Shown here: positions 9,446 to 21,771 of the stretch, one piece after another
Layout: the number at the start of each line of letters is the position of its first letter
How positions within the stretch are numbered: the stretch's first letter is position 1
Source: Siphonodentalium dalli
Lineage: Eukaryota > Mollusca > Scaphopoda > Gadilida > Siphonodentaliidae
Assembly (NCBI GenBank): GCA_032622095.1
Contig: CP136066.1
Coordinates: 175,876,351 to 175,940,350, forward strand
Direction: 5' to 3'
Length of the DNA: 64,000 nt
The notes under the pieces: model-generated
What the model saw: the letters and a program-made list of their open reading frames with translations, nothing else
The model's database searches: none
Told to the model about the DNA's origin: nothing
Made by a program: the position numbers and the translations under genes

Positions 9446-10369
9446 AATTAATATCATAGACATAAATAAACATACAACCAATTAACATAGTATACTGTTA
9501 AGAGATGCTGGTGCAGACGGGTTCCGAATTTACCGAACAAAGAAGAGGATTATGGTAATAGAGAGGTTTCGCAACTGACGGACGGATAGAATAACGGATG
9601 CGAATAGCTATTCGAATCCGTAAAATTCACGTGGAGCAAAAAAAAAAACGATTAAGATTATTGAACAGTTTGGATTTTATAAATAATAAATCGATCTAGA
9701 TTACACGAAACGCCAAATGAGTTAGCACTAATATCGTTATGTATACAGCAGAAGGAGAACATGCAGTGACTCAGTGACTCAGTGAGGTGCAGTGACTCAC
9801 ACCCTCAACTTTGGTTAACATTTTCAACAGTTGGAAATTTCATACCTGACACAACATTAGCTGGAACATTCACACAGCAATACATTGAAATTGTTCTCGT
9901 AGTTTGATATTCAGACAGTTAATTAGTGGGGATTTTTTGACTAAATTTTTTTAATGATTGGTCTTTTGAAGAAACACTTCTCTTTAATAACGCTCTTTAC
10001 AGAAATCTTTTATTAATTTATGATTATCTCAGTTATATTTAGTCCATATAATCATCCCAAAAGGGAGTTTATTTAATATTGGCTTGTTGGCTCCGGTTAT
10101 TCCCCCTCCGAATAAATAATGATAAACATTTTAACCACGTGTTACTCAGATTGAATACTAATCGCACGTTTCGTGATTCATTTACGAGATCGCTGCCCAA
10201 TATTGCACGGACTTCGTTTGGAAATAGAACATAGCTATCTGACCATGCACATGATTGTGTACTGGATAAGAAGTTCCCGCATCGGAAACAGAGATGTATA
10301 GTCTGTCACGTGACGTTAGAAGTTGTTCGATCTTCACTTCCTTATATTGATCCCTGAAATCGGACCAGA
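9446..10369. other. Gene-free stretch with a minor tandem motif
   Basis: Only a short GTGACTCA repeat cluster near 9767-9800 is visible. No coding frame above 60 codons with meaningful content was found. Confidence 0.35.
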
Positions 10370-10970
10370 GGCCTGTACTATAGATTTACAATTGCCGTGT
10401 TTGAACAGGTATACAAAGTTATGGGAGGTACACAGGAGGCGTGAAGTGTAATTGACCACTGTATTGTAATAGAGTAGATTATACCCGTGTGCTCATTACC
10501 GATGGGTGATTGGGTTTGATCAGAATGGTATTCAATATATTACTCCAGCGATTTTGCATGACAACCCAACTAGAAATTGAAATACATCTTAAAACTTGAA
10601 AAGTTGGAACAGACGATAACCATTGATGACATATAACACAATGCACGAACGGTTGCGGCGTACTCACTGAGCGATTATTTAAAGGATACCGATTAACACT
10701 AATACAATTGAACACGGATTACCCATGCACTAGCGATAACATATCAATGAGTGTCTCCGAGGAATATTTTTTTTCAATGGTCCATCAAGTCACATGTGGT
10801 AAACCTATTATTTTATGTGTCACCATGCATGTAAACGAGGCGTTGCAAGAAATCGCATTTTCACTGTAAGAATAAGAGTGGAGGTCTATGGTAATCGACA
10901 CCGTCTGTATGCCCCACATAACCTTGTACACGTGTTCAAACACGGCAATTGTAAATCTATAGTACAGGCC
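10370..10970. repeat. Inverted repeat, ~55-bp arms, ~490 bp apart
   Basis: The left arm at 10370-10424 (GCCTGTACTATAGATTTACA and onward through GCCGTGTTTGAACA) is repeated in reverse complement at 10917-10970. Weaker similarity continues inward. It could be the ends of a non-autonomous element or an inverted local duplication. Open frames inside are short and unrecognised. Confidence 0.65.
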
Positions 10971-12290
10971 CCTGGATGTAACACATTTATAGATACTCAA
11001 TGTTGTATCCACATTCTTGATCTTTGGAACCAGGACTGAGGTCATAGTATCTTGCTCACCATGGCGATAATGACCGTATGACATCACCTGTCCAGCAGTT
11101 TAGAAGTGACGACTTTAACTTCTTCGACTTAGGAAACTGGTGAGCCCGTTATTATATAAATTAAAATATATGCCACAAAAAGAAAACAATACATACACAA
11201 TCAGTGCTAGGTTCGTGTTACGATGCATGGATTATGGATATAAGACTGTCTGACACTTTATGTTAAAGTTACTCAATCCGATTCGATGGTCCCCATATCA
11301 TCACATTCCAACAACAACAACAACAACAACATTTTTTGAAATGCCGCTTCAGTTATCAGAATCTAAAAATTGCCCAAAAATAATGAAAAAGCTCAATCAA
11401 CTGTAGTATAAAATCGACGAAATTTTGCCGGTTTGTCAGATAGCTTACACAAAAAGCCACTTGGTTTTAGAGTGATCCATCTTTACCCTCAATTTGGTCA
11501 AAGAAATTCTTCTCGTTGACTGTCTATTGGGTCACTTAAAATTAAAATAATAGATTTTAAACATCGATATCTGATCACTCTGAGCTGTGATGGGTGGGTT
11601 CCTCGACTCGAATCAAATATTTTTTACACCCGAAGCCAAGGAAATGGTAATTTGCGAGCGTTAATTCGGATTGAGTACCTTTAAACGCGACACAGTTACT
11701 AAAAATCTTGTATAGTGTAGAATCCGGGATCCATGTTTGCGTGCACATATCATACACCCTGGATTTGGCTTTATACATTGATAGCAGAATGGTTTGTAAT
11801 TGATTTTTATCTAGACTTCTATTATTTTGGAAAATTCACCGTGTTTTACTTAATCGGTCAAATGTGCCGTCACTATGGAGGCACTATCCGACAAAAATAA
11901 TTTGATAATTGTTCACATATTTGCTCTTTATTCACATTGGGTAAATTCAATTTTTCTTTCTTTTCGTATTGCAGAAGATTCGACCGATCTATAATATATG
12001 AGTGTAATATTTGGTCAATCAAAACTGATCCTTATTATTGTAACAATTTTGGGCATTTGGATGATTGTTCCAAACTACATTGTTCATGTAGTAACACAAA
12101 TCTGAATTACTAATTTTATGATTTGAGAGAAAATATAAATGAGTGGGGATAATTCCATACATAGTCAATGGAGCGATAAGGACCGAGCAAAGGTTATGTT
12201 CAAATATAATACCAGAGGCCAAATCGAAGAGCCATATGGAGTTTGGGATCAATCAGATTTAAAATAATTATGTTGACTGCATAGGGCATG
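10971..12290. other. Gene-free stretch with a short (AAC)n
   Basis: A (CAA)7-8 microsatellite lies at ~11308-11331. Nothing else was recognised; short open frames carry no motifs. Confidence 0.35.
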
Positions 12291-12299
12291 TGGAACTAT

Positions 12300-12965
12300 T
12301 TATTAGTGCAAAGTGTTAAATGGTAGATGGCTGCCAGCAGCCATGTTTTTATCAAACCCATTTAGAGATGATCATAAACATGCCTGTAAATATTCAAAAC
12401 AGTTTCCGATAAATGCGGGCTGCAGAGCTTTTTAACGAATTTCTCCCATCTAGAGGTCAACCAAAGATTCATATGAGGTTAAGTGACGATCAGATCAGGG
12501 GTGTAGCCTGTTTTGGTATGCTGAAGGATTTCGTCGTGCAAGGAATAAAGTCTAAGATGGCCGGTGGCGGCCATATTTTAAAACAAAAGTCATAAACAAA
12601 ATTACACCTCCTCCCACCTCCCCAGTGGTCATCCAGAAGATCAATATAAGTTTGGTGACGTTCGGATGCGGGATATGGTCTGCATATATGGTACATGTAT
12701 GCCAAAGCATTTATTAATGCAAATAGTAAACTATTCTCTCATCTATGGGTAATTCTAAACTTGTCTGTGCATTTTCAAAATATTTCTCCGATAAATCCGG
12801 CTGCATTGTGTGCACATGGATTCAAATTTTAAATCCAAGATGGCGGCATGTGGCTATGTTTTTAAAAGAATTTCGGAAAAAAATCTACCGCTCACATTTA
12901 GAGATCACCGGAAGATCCGTATGGAGTTTGGTGAATCGGATGAGAGGTGTGATATGCAGAGTGAG
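12300..12965 (+). repeat. Diverged repeat unit present about three times
   Basis: Each unit has a GATGGC-rich start (12327, 12555, 12839), then a run ending TTTTTA/TTTTAA, then ACATTTAGAGAT or an equivalent, and GTTTGGTGA..CGGATG. The spacing is 228 and 284 bp. This is a family of non-coding dispersed/tandem sequence, and nearby open frames follow from the repeat. Confidence 0.55.
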
Positions 12966-13052
12966 CTAAAGGAAATTGTTGATGGATGAATTACGAACGG
13001 ACAGACGGACAGACGAACCACGGAATGTTGATCAGGACGGTGGTATTATATG

Positions 13053-13252
13053 TATGTCATACATGGTACGTGTATTATATGTATTGTATACATGGTACGT
13101 GTATTATATGTATGGCATACATGGTACGTGTAATATATGTATGGCATACATGGTACGTGTATTATATGTATGGCATACATGGTACGTGTATTATATGTAC
13201 AGCATACATGGTACGTGTATTATATGTACAGCATACATGGTACGTGTATAGT
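13053..13252 (+). repeat. 29-bp minisatellite, ~7 units
   Basis: CATACATGGTACGTGTATTA recurs every 29 bp (for example 13090/13120) with units differing at one to three bases. Open frames through it (12976-13405) only translate the repeat, as a YMVRVLYVWHTW-like periodic product. GGTACG sits in a partly self-complementary context. Confidence 0.95.
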
Positions 13253-13312
13253 ACACATAAAACAAACATGCAAGCGTGTATACTTATCGTGGACAACCCC
13301 AACTCAGTTCAT

Positions 13313-13455
13313 ATTAAAGTCGAGTCGCATCAATCGACCAGACCAGAGCAATACAGATTAAAGTCGAGTCGCATCAATCGACCAGATCAGAGCGGTTCAG
13401 ATTAAAGATGAGTCGCATCAATCGACCAACTCAGATCGGTTCAGGTTCAAGTCGA
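13313..13455 (+). repeat. 44-bp tandem repeat, ~3 units
   Basis: ATTAAAGTCGAGTCGCATCA begins at 13313, 13357 and 13401 (the last with one change), and a partial diverged fourth unit follows near 13446. Confidence 0.9.
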
Positions 13456-13769
13456 ATCCACAATCCGCCGAGGCGTCACATCGATCACCGGACTGGTTCC
13501 GTGGACACATGGAGCGATTTGAACAGACCGGCGATCAAAGCTCGCCGATTTCGAAGGGGTCAACTGCTATATGAGCTTTAATGCGGGGCAGTGGGTTGCC
13601 CGAAGTGACCCATGTTGCGTAGACTAATGTGCCGAAGTTACCGAGCGAGACGATGAGCTAAAATAAAAAGCGGTGCCCCTGGTGGTTTACTGAGGTTGCG
13701 CACAAAGTTTGCAGGGAAACTGATAAAATGTTCATTTTGTCAGAATATAAAACAGAGCTGATATTATTT

Positions 13770-14314
13770 TGGTTGTGGAGCGTTGCAAGTATTATTTTGT
13801 TTAATTACATGCTGATAGTATATGCCTTTAATGTTATCTTACGTTTCCAGACAAAAGTTAACGGGACGTTACTCTATACTCAAGTATGCCTGGCTGCTTC
13901 TATTTAGTATAGCTTTGTTAGCATTTTGAATACTGGTTAATGTTACAGCCAAAAAATTATTTTATTTGCCCAAGTATGACGAAGACGTGAAGTCATACCA
14001 GTGTAAACTGTCGCTAAATTGTCGCCTTGACTTTGTGAACCGAAAACACACACTGTAAAGTAAATGCGAGGGATCAAACTTAATATTAATTTCATATCAA
14101 CAGGATGCACCAAATATATACTGAGACATATATATATGCCCTAAGGTAAGTAAGGAATTCGGAATTTGTTATCATTTTATACAAAAATCCAGTTTTTGTA
14201 TGTTAACGTTCGTTTTAAACACCGCGGTCTGGGTCAGGGGATGAAATGGATACTAAAATACGTCAAATAGCTACACTGATACAACTCTCTGATTGATGAA
14301 ATGCTTTTATATAT
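13770..14314 (+). repeat. Dispersed repeat family R1, short copy
   Basis: Blocks shared in order with 49003-51316 include GTTGCAAGTATTATTTTGTTT / TTTGCAAGTATTATTTTGTTT, TTAACGGGACGTTACTCTAT, GTGAA(A)CCGAAAACA, a CTAAGGTAAGTAAG stretch, AATCCAGTTTT, ACGTTCGTT, and TACACTGATA before the final TATATATTTAA. The far copy carries a long internal minisatellite where this one has a single unit. CTAAGGTAAGTAAG matches a strong 5' splice donor (AAG|GTAAGT) in both copies, so part of R1 might derive from a transcribed exon. It ends exactly where the MITE begins. Confidence 0.7.
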
Positions 14315-14816
14315 TTAAAGATACGATTGGCCTTGGCGGTGGGTATCCTGTGAAAATATCTCCACCCGTCAAAAACCGCCACAAACAGAAAGAACATCAA
14401 AATGTAGATATACGTTGTCCGCATACAAATAAGAAATATCGCATAAACAGTATGTTATGGTCATATGTTTGACCATTGTTTTGTAAACAAAAGCGTAAAA
14501 AGTAACTTTTCTGGTGTGTGTTTATATTATGATGGTAAACATAATGAGCGTTCTTTGTTGGTGAATACCTGATATGGAACTAATAAAGAGCGTTTATGCC
14601 ATTTGTGTGTTGTTAGCCAGTAGCATTGTGCTGTCTTCTGTAACACAATCTGGCTCTTGCTTAGGTAAAATATAGTAGGTCTTTATGATAACATGCTGTT
14701 TACGCGATGGTCATGGTATATATGAACGGAACTGTATGCGTTTTACTGTTTTTCTGTTTACGGTGTTTGGAACAAATATGAATATTTTCGACAATTAAGA
14801 CCTCACGTGCCTTTAA
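14315..14816. mobile_element. TTAA-bounded MITE, copy 1
   Basis: A ~500-bp non-coding element with near-identical relatives at 25496-25996 and 46172-46671. Consensus ends are TTAAAGRCACG at the left and CGTGCCTTTAA at the right, inverse of each other and bounded by TTAA. In R1 copy 2 (51317-51320) the corresponding site is a single uninterrupted TTAA, so TTAA is most simply the duplicated target, as for piggyBac-type elements. No transposase frame is present. Confidence 0.8.
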
Positions 14817-14849
14817 GGCATATATATACCCTTCATGGCGCCCGACGCA

Positions 14850-15925
14850 TGAATATTATATCTCCCTCACACTCCCTTCGCGTGTCTACATCTCTCACGA
14901 TATCCATCCCTCCCCTTCGGCTACATGTATATATCTCTGTCGCGATCACACTCCCTTCGCGTGTCTATATCTCTCACGATATCCATCCCTCCCCTTCGGC
15001 TACATGTATATATCTATGTCGCGATCACACTCCCTTCGCGTGTCTATATATATCTCTCACGATATCCATCCCTCCCCTTCGGCTACATGTATATATCTCT
15101 GTCGCGATCACACTCCCTTCGCGTGTCTATATCTCTCACGATATCCATCCCTCCCCTTCGGCTACATGTATATAACTCTGTCGCGATCACACTCCCTTCG
15201 CGTGTCTATATATCTCACGATATCCATCCCTCCCCTTCGGCTACATGTATATATCTCTGTCGCGATCACACTCCCTTCGCGTGTCTATATCTCTCACGAT
15301 ATCCATCCCTCCCCTCCGGCTACATGTATATATCTCTGTCGCGATCACACTCCCTTCGCGTGTCTATATCTCTCACGATATCCATCCCTCCCTTCGGCTA
15401 CATGTATATATCTCTGTCGCGATCACACTCCCTTCGCGTGTCTATATCTCTCACGATATCCATCCCTCCTTCGGCTACATGTATATATCTCTGTCGCGAT
15501 CACACTCCCTTCGCGTGTCTATATCTCTCTCACGATATCCATCCCTCCCCTTCGGCTACATGTATATATCTCTGTCGCGATCACACTCCCTTCGCGTGTC
15601 TATATCTCTCACGATATCCATCCCTCCCCTTCGGCTACATGTATATATCTCTGTCGCGATCACACTCCCTTCGCGTGTCTATATCTCTCACGATATCCAT
15701 CCCTCCCCTTCGGCTACATGTATATATCTCTGTCGCGATCACACTCCCTTCGCGTGTCTATATCTCTCACGATATCCACCCCTCCCCTTCGGCTACATAC
15801 ATGTATATATCTCCGTCGCGATCACACTCCCTTCGCGTGTCTATATCTCTCACGATATCCATCCCTCCCCTTCGGCTACATGTATATATCTCTGTCGCGA
15901 TCACACTCCCTTCCCATTCGGCTAT
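14850..15925 (+). repeat. 79-bp satellite array, ~13-14 units
   Basis: Highly regular unit containing CTCACGATATCCATCCCTCC, CTTCGGCTACATGTATATAT, CTCTGTCGCGATCACACTCC and CTTCGCGTGTCTATAT. Most units differ by zero to a few bases, with small indels (for example CCCC to CC before TTCGG). Since 79 is not a multiple of three, each forward frame cycles through all three phases. All three remain open for hundreds of codons because the unit lacks stops in any phase, so these frames are not taken as genes. Confidence 0.97.
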
Positions 15926-15988
15926 CTATATCGTTTGGTTTTAATGATATTGTATGTGGTACAATTAAGTAGAGATTACCTATGAGTT

Positions 15989-16082
15989 TTGGTTTAATAT
16001 CCGGAATATCTCATGAGTGGCTACAAAGAAATTATGTATTTCCATGTAGCCACGAATGAGATAATCCGGGTATTCAACCAAA
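15989..16082. repeat. Hairpin element, ~37-bp arms
   Basis: TTGGTTTAATATCCGGAATA at the left is mirrored by the reverse complement ending at 16082 (…CCGGGTATTCAACCAA). Arms run through ATCTCAT(G/T)(A/C)GTGGCTACA with a ~20-bp loop. It is probably a tiny foldback or MITE remnant. Confidence 0.7.
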
Positions 16083-17560
16083 GGCCGTATAGACAGTCAC
16101 ACTGTGGAACAGCAGAGACCGGAACAAATCCGTCCAACCATGTCGGAGAGTAACAAACTGAAACACATATCAAAATGTTCGTCTCGATTGAGCGGATAGC
16201 ATGCCGATGTTGCCTTTTTGTGAGATGTTGCGTAATTCAACGGTTTGTGGTTTATTTTGGGGTAAAACTCACTTTTTTGGGTGAAAATGAGAGAATTTTG
16301 GAATCTATCACAAGTTATATATTTATAATTAATGCATATTTTTATCGAGTTATAAATTAAGTTTTTGAGGTAATTAATAGATGTATGACTGGAATAGAGG
16401 CCTTTGTGTCAGTTTTGTTCTACGTTTGTATTGGTTAAATGGGGGATGTCTTGGACATAAATTGAATGTCGAAATGCACTTGAGTAAATAAATGGTTGTT
16501 CCAAGCAGGATCCATGCATGGACAGGGTGTATTTTTTAAGTATCTCAAAAGTCACGGTTGTAATGTAACATGTTTTCAAGAGATGTTAGGTTAAACCAGC
16601 CGAATTAAAGATCTGTTTGGTCAGGAAGATGCACACTATACGTGTAAATAGGAAATTCTCTGCATATGCATCTGTCGAGAAATCATAAGGTATCACTACT
16701 CTATCGAGTCGCCACAGGGGGGGGGGGGGGGTCAGTACGAAACATTTATATACACTATTTGTTTATACATAAATGAGTTTATTTTTATGCCAGGTTATGT
16801 ATGTATAGGCTTATTTGCTTGGTTCTTGGATTGTCTACATTGTTTCAGACTGATTTTTCATTTCTTGATGACTTCACCAATATTTTACAATTGAGGGTGA
16901 AATAATTTAGGCAAGAATTAACTTAAGTAAGGGTGGAAACAGGCTTTTGTGTTCTTTAGATCGTGGTAATATGAAATTTTTTCAGGTTGCAGCCAGTTGC
17001 TGTTTCTGTAAAACAGGCCAAAACTTATTTTTATGAAATAAATAATTCAATGTCAAAACATAAGCATTAAGTGAAGTTTTGCTATATATTAGGCCAACAA
17101 CCTGCATGCCGAAACTCAAATACATGAACACATCTAGTTGTAGGTTATGTAACCTTGATACTTGTGTAACTTAAAATATTCTTTGCCAAATCATGCAAAC
17201 GACACACACCTCTTCCACTAACCTCATAACAATGAAAATCGGGCTCGCAAATTACGTTTACGTTTGCTCATATATTACAGCTATAATTTAAGTGTTCTGT
17301 GTAATAAATGTCGCAGATAGTGTACTGCGATTTGGTCGTGAATGGAATTAAGATGGAAAGCAATATTTTGATTGAAGGTCGCACAATTGTTGCATGTAAA
17401 TCAGTGACAACAGGAATTGGAATTCAAGAAGAGCTGCGTGCAGAGTTGTGGTCATCCGTGAACTCTGTCAACCATTATCGAAACATGAGATACACTAAAA
17501 TAAAGCAATAATGGAACTGAGATAACCAGACCATAATCTGTGCGAGCCCAGATTTTTGGG
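16083..17560. other. Gene-free stretch
   Basis: A 12-G homopolymer sits at ~16719-16731. The longest forward frame (17308-17511, 67 codons) and a 61-codon frame at 16175 have no recognisable motifs. No repeat partner was found in the window. Confidence 0.35.
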
Positions 17561-17564
17561 GAAA

Positions 17565-18145
17565 TAACTTTTTAGCTCAACTGAGATGAAATCTCCGGTG
17601 GAGCTATTGTCATCACTCTGCGTCCGTCGTCCGTCCATTCGTCCATCCGTCCGTGTGGATATTCCCTCGGTGTCTCACATTCAAATTTGTTCAATTGAGG
17701 TCACTATGTCATATAGTTGTGAAGCCAGGACCATAGTAATTCTTAAAACGACTTCTCCTCAATAACTATCAGAGCTATTTATCTTATATATGGTATGGAT
17801 GGTCCGTGTGTGACTGGGTCAAATATGGTCGGAGCCAAGGACATAACTCTAAAAAAATTGTTTTAGGATTGAACAACTTGCTCAATTTAACCAAAAAGAA
17901 AACAATGAAATTCTTTCTTTTTTTCTTCTGTTTTTTAAATAGTAAAAAAAAACCAATATTTTAAATATGATATTTTTTTCATTTTTGTTTTCAAATTAAA
18001 TTTTCAAAAACTATCGCTCTTATAACATCCACTGGGGTACCCAGAATCACATCAAATTTCATTGAAATCAGTCCGGGCGTCTGGGAGAAAAATTAGGAAG
18101 AGACAGATTAGCCTTGCCATTTGAAGGGTTAAACACCCCTATTAC
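17565..18145. repeat. Probable dispersed-repeat tract with GTCCGTC-rich core
   Basis: It contains AGCTCAACTGAGATGAAATC followed by GTGGAGCTATTGTCATCAC and a run of CGTCCGTCC motifs (17620-17662), then T-rich low-complexity sequence. The style resembles high-copy molluscan repeats. A related GACGGACGGACGAC run lies near 22786 on the opposite sense. No coding content is seen. Confidence 0.4.
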
Positions 18146-19026
18146 CTTGTTATTTCACATTCCCAATGAAACTTAATATCTTTGACAAATCATGGGACAC
18201 CGTCACAGGTTCATATGATGTGTACCGATCCCCCTTGGGCATCCACATTCCTGACTGTCAACCTAAACTATAATTTCAGATTATATGCGCGAGCGTATCA
18301 TCGTAACTCTAAAGTCATTATTGGTGAACAATGTGTAATGATAGAAGACGCCAAGACAACAATAGATGGAATACTGGCGTTAGTTTATTTGTGATATCGT
18401 GTTTATGTAAGGGATTTCGTTTCAAATAATGATCAAAGTGAGGGTATCAGATTGGTCTCGGTTCAATTGATTGTGTCACCCTTTCTACGTATATGGGTGT
18501 ATAATTATGGTGTCAGGTACATTTGACCTAGCTGTATGCAACACCATGCATACAGACAAAACACGTATGCGCAGGTCGCTAAGAAGGAACATTGCATGGA
18601 GCCGGTTCGTTCTGTAGTACATTTGTACAACAGCCTCGTGCGCTCTTCTGGTGTACATCGAAATGTTTTAGCTGGCATTCGGTGACTGGCTTCAATGTCA
18701 TATACATGGGCACTTAAATGCCAAAATTAAGTTAAATTCTGACCTTCATATATTTTGGGACATTCCTCCGATCAGAATATTAATATGGCGAAAACTACTT
18801 CAGATATACTAATCCATATCTATATTGAACATCCCTCAACAGTCAAAGGAGAGTGATCAGTTCTATACAAACGGTTGTTAAGGAGTACACTAAATAAAAT
18901 GTGAGCATGGTTTATGAATCCTTCAAAAGACTAGGAGTATTATATGTAATTAATGGTTAAATACTGAGAATCAATATTGAAATAACTTTGTATCACGAAG
19001 GATGCTTGTTGTGTTGCCTCATTAAT
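18146..19026. other. Gene-free stretch, nothing recognised
   Basis: The longest open frame (18182-18394, 70 codons) has no motifs. No structured repeat was identified. Confidence 0.3.
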
Positions 19027-19618
19027 AATAATAATAATAAATAGTTTTTATATAGCGCTTTATCCCATATGGCCAAGAGCGCTTACATTCCTACTAGTAC
19101 CCTGCCCTCTATCACACGTGATATACATACATCTATACACACCACATACATATAGATATACACATACATCAAAATTATTATACAACATCTGAGGTAACTT
19201 CCCCATAGTGAGCACAGAATAATTCACTCTTTAACAAAGTTTTGAATTCGGTCAGAGAGTTTGCAAATCTTGTGTCGTGTCTCAGTGAGTTCCAAACATT
19301 TGGCGCATACGAATCAAATGCTCTATCGCCATAAGTTTTTAAATTTTTTGATGGAATATCCATTAGAGCTTGTGCCTTTGACCTCAGATTCGTAGGTGGA
19401 ACATACATACTTAAAAGTTTATCAAAATATTGAAGCAATACAGGGAGAATACTTGAACTAGATTCTGATTTTTTATAACAGAATGACGCACACTTGTAGT
19501 CTATGCGTGCACGAATAGGAAGGTAGTGTAGTTCTTGTAGCAATGGTGTTACATGTGAAAATTTTGGTTTGCGGGAAACAATCCTTGCAGCAACATTAAT
19601 TACTTTAATGGTCATTGG
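19027..19618 (-). pseudogene. L2/CR1-like LINE, 5'-truncated 3' end
   Basis: The minus-strand frame 19178-19615 (145 aa) reads the C-terminal tail of a non-LTR retrotransposon reverse transcriptase: ...VINVAARIVSRKPKF, HVTPLLQELHYLPIRARIDY, then LRSKAQALMDIPSKNLKTYG and APNVWNSLRHD. This tail is characteristic of L2/CR1-type LINEs. Beyond the stop the strand continues through an AGCGCTATATAAAAA stretch into a TTATTATTA tail at 19027-19044, a typical 3' end. The RT catalytic core and endonuclease are absent, so the copy is dead on arrival. A relative of the same family, in the opposite orientation, lies at 55977-56679. Confidence 0.85.
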
Positions 19619-20440
19619 AACAAAATATTAGCTGATTAGTATGTGCATATATGATATCGTATTCGCGCAAAGTATAAAAACACTATTCTAGTTAATTTGG
19701 ACTTTGATTGCGAAATTTCTAAAGAAAAACTTCCCCTTTTCCGACAATAAAAAAGCGCGTTTTTTTTTCTCAAAATAGGCCTCTGCGCAGGCGGGAAGAA
19801 ACAAACCCACTGTCGTCAGTTTGTCGATTAAAGTCACGTGGGTAAACATTTGACACATGTGTGCAAAGTATAAGTACAACTCTAGTTGATATGTGCATTT
19901 ATTGAGCTGTAATTTCGTGTCAAATATCGTCTGATTTCCGGACAGGTATTCCGGGATATAGGAATATAAGGATTGGACCGGTATTCCGGTCTCTCGGGTT
20001 CAAAGGGTTAAGAGGAACAAAGGCGCATAACTCCATCAAAATCATTGACCCATTACAACATTCCAACTTGACCTGTGTTTTCTGAACTGTAAACAGTTTA
20101 CACTCTAACAAGAAATTCTGTTCACGTTATCATCTGGATAACCAAAATTTATTTATAAGTGTAAAAAGATGCATAACTCTGTCAAAAATCATCATGCTGT
20201 GATTCAATTTCGGTCGAACTTGACCTGTATTTTTTCAAACGTTAATTAGTAATAATTACGTACCAGATCGAACAACCTTAAAAAAAACTTGATTTCTAAA
20301 TCGAGCAAGAGGCAGAACGCAGCCAACAATCAACTTACAATCACCAAATTAGAACATTACCTGACTGTGTCTTTCCAAATATGAATAATGTACCAGATGC
20401 ATGTATAAACAAATTATGTCTAGCGTTAATCGTCAAGTTA
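19619..20440. other. Gene-free stretch with a weak internal duplication
   Basis: GCATAACTC..TCAAAAATCAT and CTTGACCTGTRTTTT motifs occur twice (~20028-20100 and ~20170-20235), a diverged duplication of about 140 bp. No coding content was recognised. Confidence 0.35.
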
Positions 20441-20447
20441 TCAAAAC

Positions 20448-21771
20448 GTGGGAAGAACAGGGGGTTCAAACATTCTTGATCAAAACGGGAATATTTTAAG
20501 TTTTGCGAATTTCAGTAAAAGATTCTCTTTTAATCCAGATTATATTTATTATATTGGAATAACAAAACGTATACAAGCTTACTTTTCTACTTTGGACATC
20601 TCAAGACGAATGATAGTCAAAACACATAGACCGACAATGCCTGAAGAATTCAGGATAATTATGAACAATAAGGGTCACCAGTTTTTACGACACAGTAACA
20701 AACCTACCACTAGTTTAAGCTATCTCGCGAACAAATGGCCTGAGTTTGCTTACAGTGACATCAATTGGAATAAGGTGGCGTCTGCCCCATTCAATTGTGG
20801 CAAAATTGAGGTAAAACTCATATGGTTTCAATTTAAAATAATACACAAAATATTAGGTACAAATTCATTAGTATCAAAATTTTCTACCCCCAAACTCTGT
20901 GATTTTTGTGACCGCGAGAATGAAACTATAACACATTTATTTTGGAGATGCAACGTTACAAATTCTTTTTGGAGTGAAGTTTCAGAAAAGCTGAGTTTTA
21001 AGATCACTGAACAAATAGCAATATTTGGTATTACTCCCTCCAGAAATGCCGCCAATTTCACCTTCATGCTTATAAGATATTTCATATTTAGATGCAAATT
21101 TAAAATACCCAAGAAGCCGACATTGACAGCCTTCATAAGATTTGCAACAAACTACCGAAAAGCTGATTGTTTTTTTCTGGATAATGATACATATTCTAAT
21201 AGATGGGCAATATTGGATCCTATACTGGACTTATGAACAGTTAATGTATTGATCATATATGGAGATGGTTTTGTCATCCACCGCCTTCAACCTCTTCGAC
21301 TAAACTATCTATCTATACGTACGTAGCAGCCCACCATCCTTCCCGATACACCAAAGCATCCGATATTTGTTTTCTTCTTTATTAATTCCTTAGTCACTAA
21401 TTTAGTATTTAAAAATACCACGCCTATACAGAAAGTGGGGGCAATGCCACACACATAGGTTCCAATACATACGGCATATACTGCTATATATGTCCTAGAA
21501 TAATATAGGGATTGTTTGCCGTGTGTATGGAGCCTCTGTGTATTGTAACTTGTATTAATTTTCCCACAATGAAGTAGAACACACTACCCTATTACCAATA
21601 AGGGCGTTATGAAACAACATCTGTATAATATATAATTAATCCTTTTATTTCAGACAAAAAGAACGCCCTTATCCCTGCCACGTGGGTGTGTATGGGCTAT
21701 GTAAAAACGTGGCTTATATACCTAAGGAATTAATAAAGATATCTAAATTTAAAAAAAAAAAAAAAAAAAAA
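20448..21771 (+). mobile_element. L1/Tx1-type LINE, 5'-truncated 3' end with poly(A)
   Basis: The open frame 20448-21236 (262 aa) is the C-terminal end of a LINE ORF2: KLIWFQFKIIHKILGTNS followed by a zinc-binding CxxC..H..C motif (C151, C154, H163, C168 in LCDFCDRENETITHLFWRC), as in the zf-RVT tail of L1/Tx1-type reverse transcriptases. The catalytic core is missing. A ~500-bp 3'UTR follows and ends in AATAAAG (~21731) and a run of ~20 A at 21752-21771. An upstream frame shift near 20450 ends detectable coding. It is a retrotransposition-incompetent fragment. Confidence 0.8.

Noticed and set aside
12976-13405. Periodic Tyr/Trp/Val-rich frames
   Set aside because: Translation of the 29-bp minisatellite in two frames at once.
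14807-15985. Open frames of 122-339 codons over the 79-bp array
   Set aside because: All three forward frames are open because the satellite unit lacks stops; they end where the array ends.
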